In this document: piece by piece, positions 4,949 through 5,687 of the stretch
How positions within the stretch are numbered: position 1 is the first letter of the stretch
Layout: the number at the start of each line of letters is the position of its first letter
DNA from: MGOM01 sp035693825
GTDB taxonomy: Bacteria; Chloroflexota; Anaerolineae; Anaerolineales; E44-bin32
Direction: 5' to 3'
Assembly (NCBI GenBank): GCA_035693825.1
Contig: DASSGB010000127.1
Location: 1 to 5,687, forward strand
Length of the DNA stretch: 5,687 nucleotides
The notes under the pieces: generated by a model
What the model was told of the DNA's origin: nothing
Database searches by the model: none
The model's input: only the letters and a program-made list of their open reading frames with translations
Made by a program: the position numbers and the translations under genes

Positions 4949-5368
4949 ATGTCTTTTCACATGGTTCAGGCTTTGGGGCGCTCGATAGGGATAGGGCTGG
5001 CGCTGGTGGGGTTGGCGCTGGCCTGCGGCCGACCTGCAGCCGGCTCTATCGCGACTTCAGCGCCGGCACCGACCGACACGGCTGTCTCAGTGCCGCCCAC
5101 GCCGTCACCACCGGCCCCGCGCTCAACCCCGCGCCTTACGGCGACGGCCACCCGCCAACTGGAGACCCTCACGCTCATTTACTCGGGTGCGCTTTCGATC
5201 GAGGACCTGAATACCTTGATGTTGGACCTACGAGCCCTGCCCGGCATCTCCGACGTGCAGGGCGGCCTCCAGGACCTGGAAGTCACCTATGATCCAGCCC
5301 AGATTAGCCCTCAGGCGATCATTGACACTATCATAAGTCACGGATATCGCGTGGAGAATCCCGGATGA
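4949..5368 (+). CDS. Small lipoprotein with a cysteine-less HMA-like domain
   Basis: The 139-aa product begins with a lipoprotein signal: hydrophobic residues about 13-25 ending in LALA, then Cys26 and Gly27, fitting a relaxed lipobox (Ala at -3). It should be anchored to the outer face of the membrane. A Pro/Thr/Ser/Ala-rich linker covers about 28-68. Residues about 71-135 show a beta-alpha-beta-beta-alpha-beta pattern with 'LPGISDVQGGLQDLEVTYDP' (97-116) and a closing 'SHGYRV', very like a heavy-metal-associated (HMA) domain. However, the first loop reads YSGALS (78-83) where metal-binding members have CxxC, so the classical metal site is absent. Start choice is uncertain: ATG 4949 gives a sensible signal peptide, ATG 4961 also would, and GTG 4910 adds 13 residues; none has a strong ribosome site. 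It overlaps the next gene by ATGA. The function is unknown. Confidence 0.75.
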   Translation: MSFHMVQALGRSIGIGLALVGLALACGRPAAGSIATSAPAPTDTAVSVPPTPSPPAPRSTPRLTATATRQLETLTLIYSGALSIEDLNTLMLDLRALPGISDVQGGLQDLEVTYDPAQISPQAIIDTIISHGYRVENPG

Positions 5369-5687
5369 GGCGTTTCTATATTCGGCGCAAGGACCTGTCG
5401 GCCTTTCCCTTCCAGTTCTATGTGGACCGCGAGGGCATCCAGCGTCGGTTGGAACGGGGGCACACTTACACCTTCGCCATTCAGCCGCCCAAGGATCGTT
5501 TCGAGTTCCTGCACGTGCATGTCCTGGCCGATCTCGCGCACGAGATCGAGCAGCGGTGGGAGCTCGGGCGGTCAGAGCTCATCCGGCTGGCGGCAAAGGC
5601 GCTCGAGGCTTGGCTGCAGGGCGAAGCCATCCCCGACGATCACTTCAACGGTAAGGACTTATTGAAAGTGGACCAGGCGTGGTATCC
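5365..5687 (+). CDS. Unrecognised protein, 3' truncated by the window
   Basis: The ATG at 5365 overlaps the TGA of the lipoprotein gene (ATGA), a usual sign of translational coupling within an operon. The frame stays open for 107 codons to the window edge. The N-terminus is basic and aromatic (MRRFYIRRKDLSAFPFQFYV), with no signal peptide or membrane segment. Residues about 45-85 contain a His pair (H50, H52) in FEFLHVHVLADLAHEIEQRW and a charged helical stretch. It probably is a soluble cytoplasmic protein. I do not recognise a family and assign no function. The coding call rests on the overlap, the open frame and GC-rich third positions. Confidence 0.7.
   Translation, partial: MRRFYIRRKDLSAFPFQFYVDREGIQRRLERGHTYTFAIQPPKDRFEFLHVHVLADLAHEIEQRWELGRSELIRLAAKALEAWLQGEAIPDDHFNGKDLLKVDQAWY

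Noticed and set aside
4840..5292. A 150-codon + strand frame overlapping the lipoprotein gene
   Set aside because: The translation has no recognisable domain or secondary-structure pattern, while the other frame gives a signal peptide, a lipobox and an HMA-like domain and ends in an ATGA overlap.

Overview
This window looks like a piece of a GC-rich bacterial chromosome. GC-rich codon third positions, strong AGGAGG-type ribosome sites, a Tat-exported oxidoreductase and a lipoprotein with a Pro/Thr-rich linker would fit a Chloroflexota (Anaerolineae-like) genome. That placement is inference and no taxonomic marker is present. All supported genes are on the + strand.

Layout: (1) 1-61 is the last 19 codons of a gene whose tail reads like the end of a LuxR/NarL-type helix-turn-helix domain. 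(2) 62-315 is a non-coding stretch with two hairpins, then an AT-rich patch holding a perfect 7-3-7 inverted repeat (223-239) and a perfect 11-nt tandem duplication (236-257). This is the best candidate for the control region of what follows. (3) 316-570 encodes an 84-aa, probably helical/coiled-coil protein of unknown function, started by GTG behind a strong ribosome site. (4) 624-4774 is a tight three-gene operon for a molybdenum hydroxylase of the xanthine oxidase family: a Tat-exported [2Fe-2S] subunit, a large Moco subunit, and an FAD subunit with a four-cysteine insertion of the type that holds an extra [4Fe-4S] cluster. (5) 4775-4948 is a non-coding gap with inverted and direct repeats. 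(6) 4949-5368 encodes a small lipoprotein with a ferredoxin-like (HMA-type) domain lacking the metal-binding CxxC. (7) 5365-end is an unrecognised gene joined to the lipoprotein by an ATGA overlap and cut by the window edge.

How the genes work together: the cofactor set (Moco, two [2Fe-2S], FAD, predicted [4Fe-4S]) and the Tat signal on the small subunit match the periplasmic aldehyde oxidoreductase PaoABC (YagTSR) of E. coli. The gene order here is small-large-FAD rather than small-FAD-large. The large subunit probably travels folded with the small one, since neither it nor the FAD subunit has a signal peptide. The substrate cannot be read from the sequence. The catalytic Glu is present, but several active-site-loop residues are unusual: a Cys at the place where CO dehydrogenase has its copper-binding Cys, GGP where most members have GQG, and Trp in the GGGFG loop. 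It is therefore neither a standard CO dehydrogenase nor a xanthine dehydrogenase. No Moco-insertion chaperone (XdhC/PaoD type) lies inside the window.
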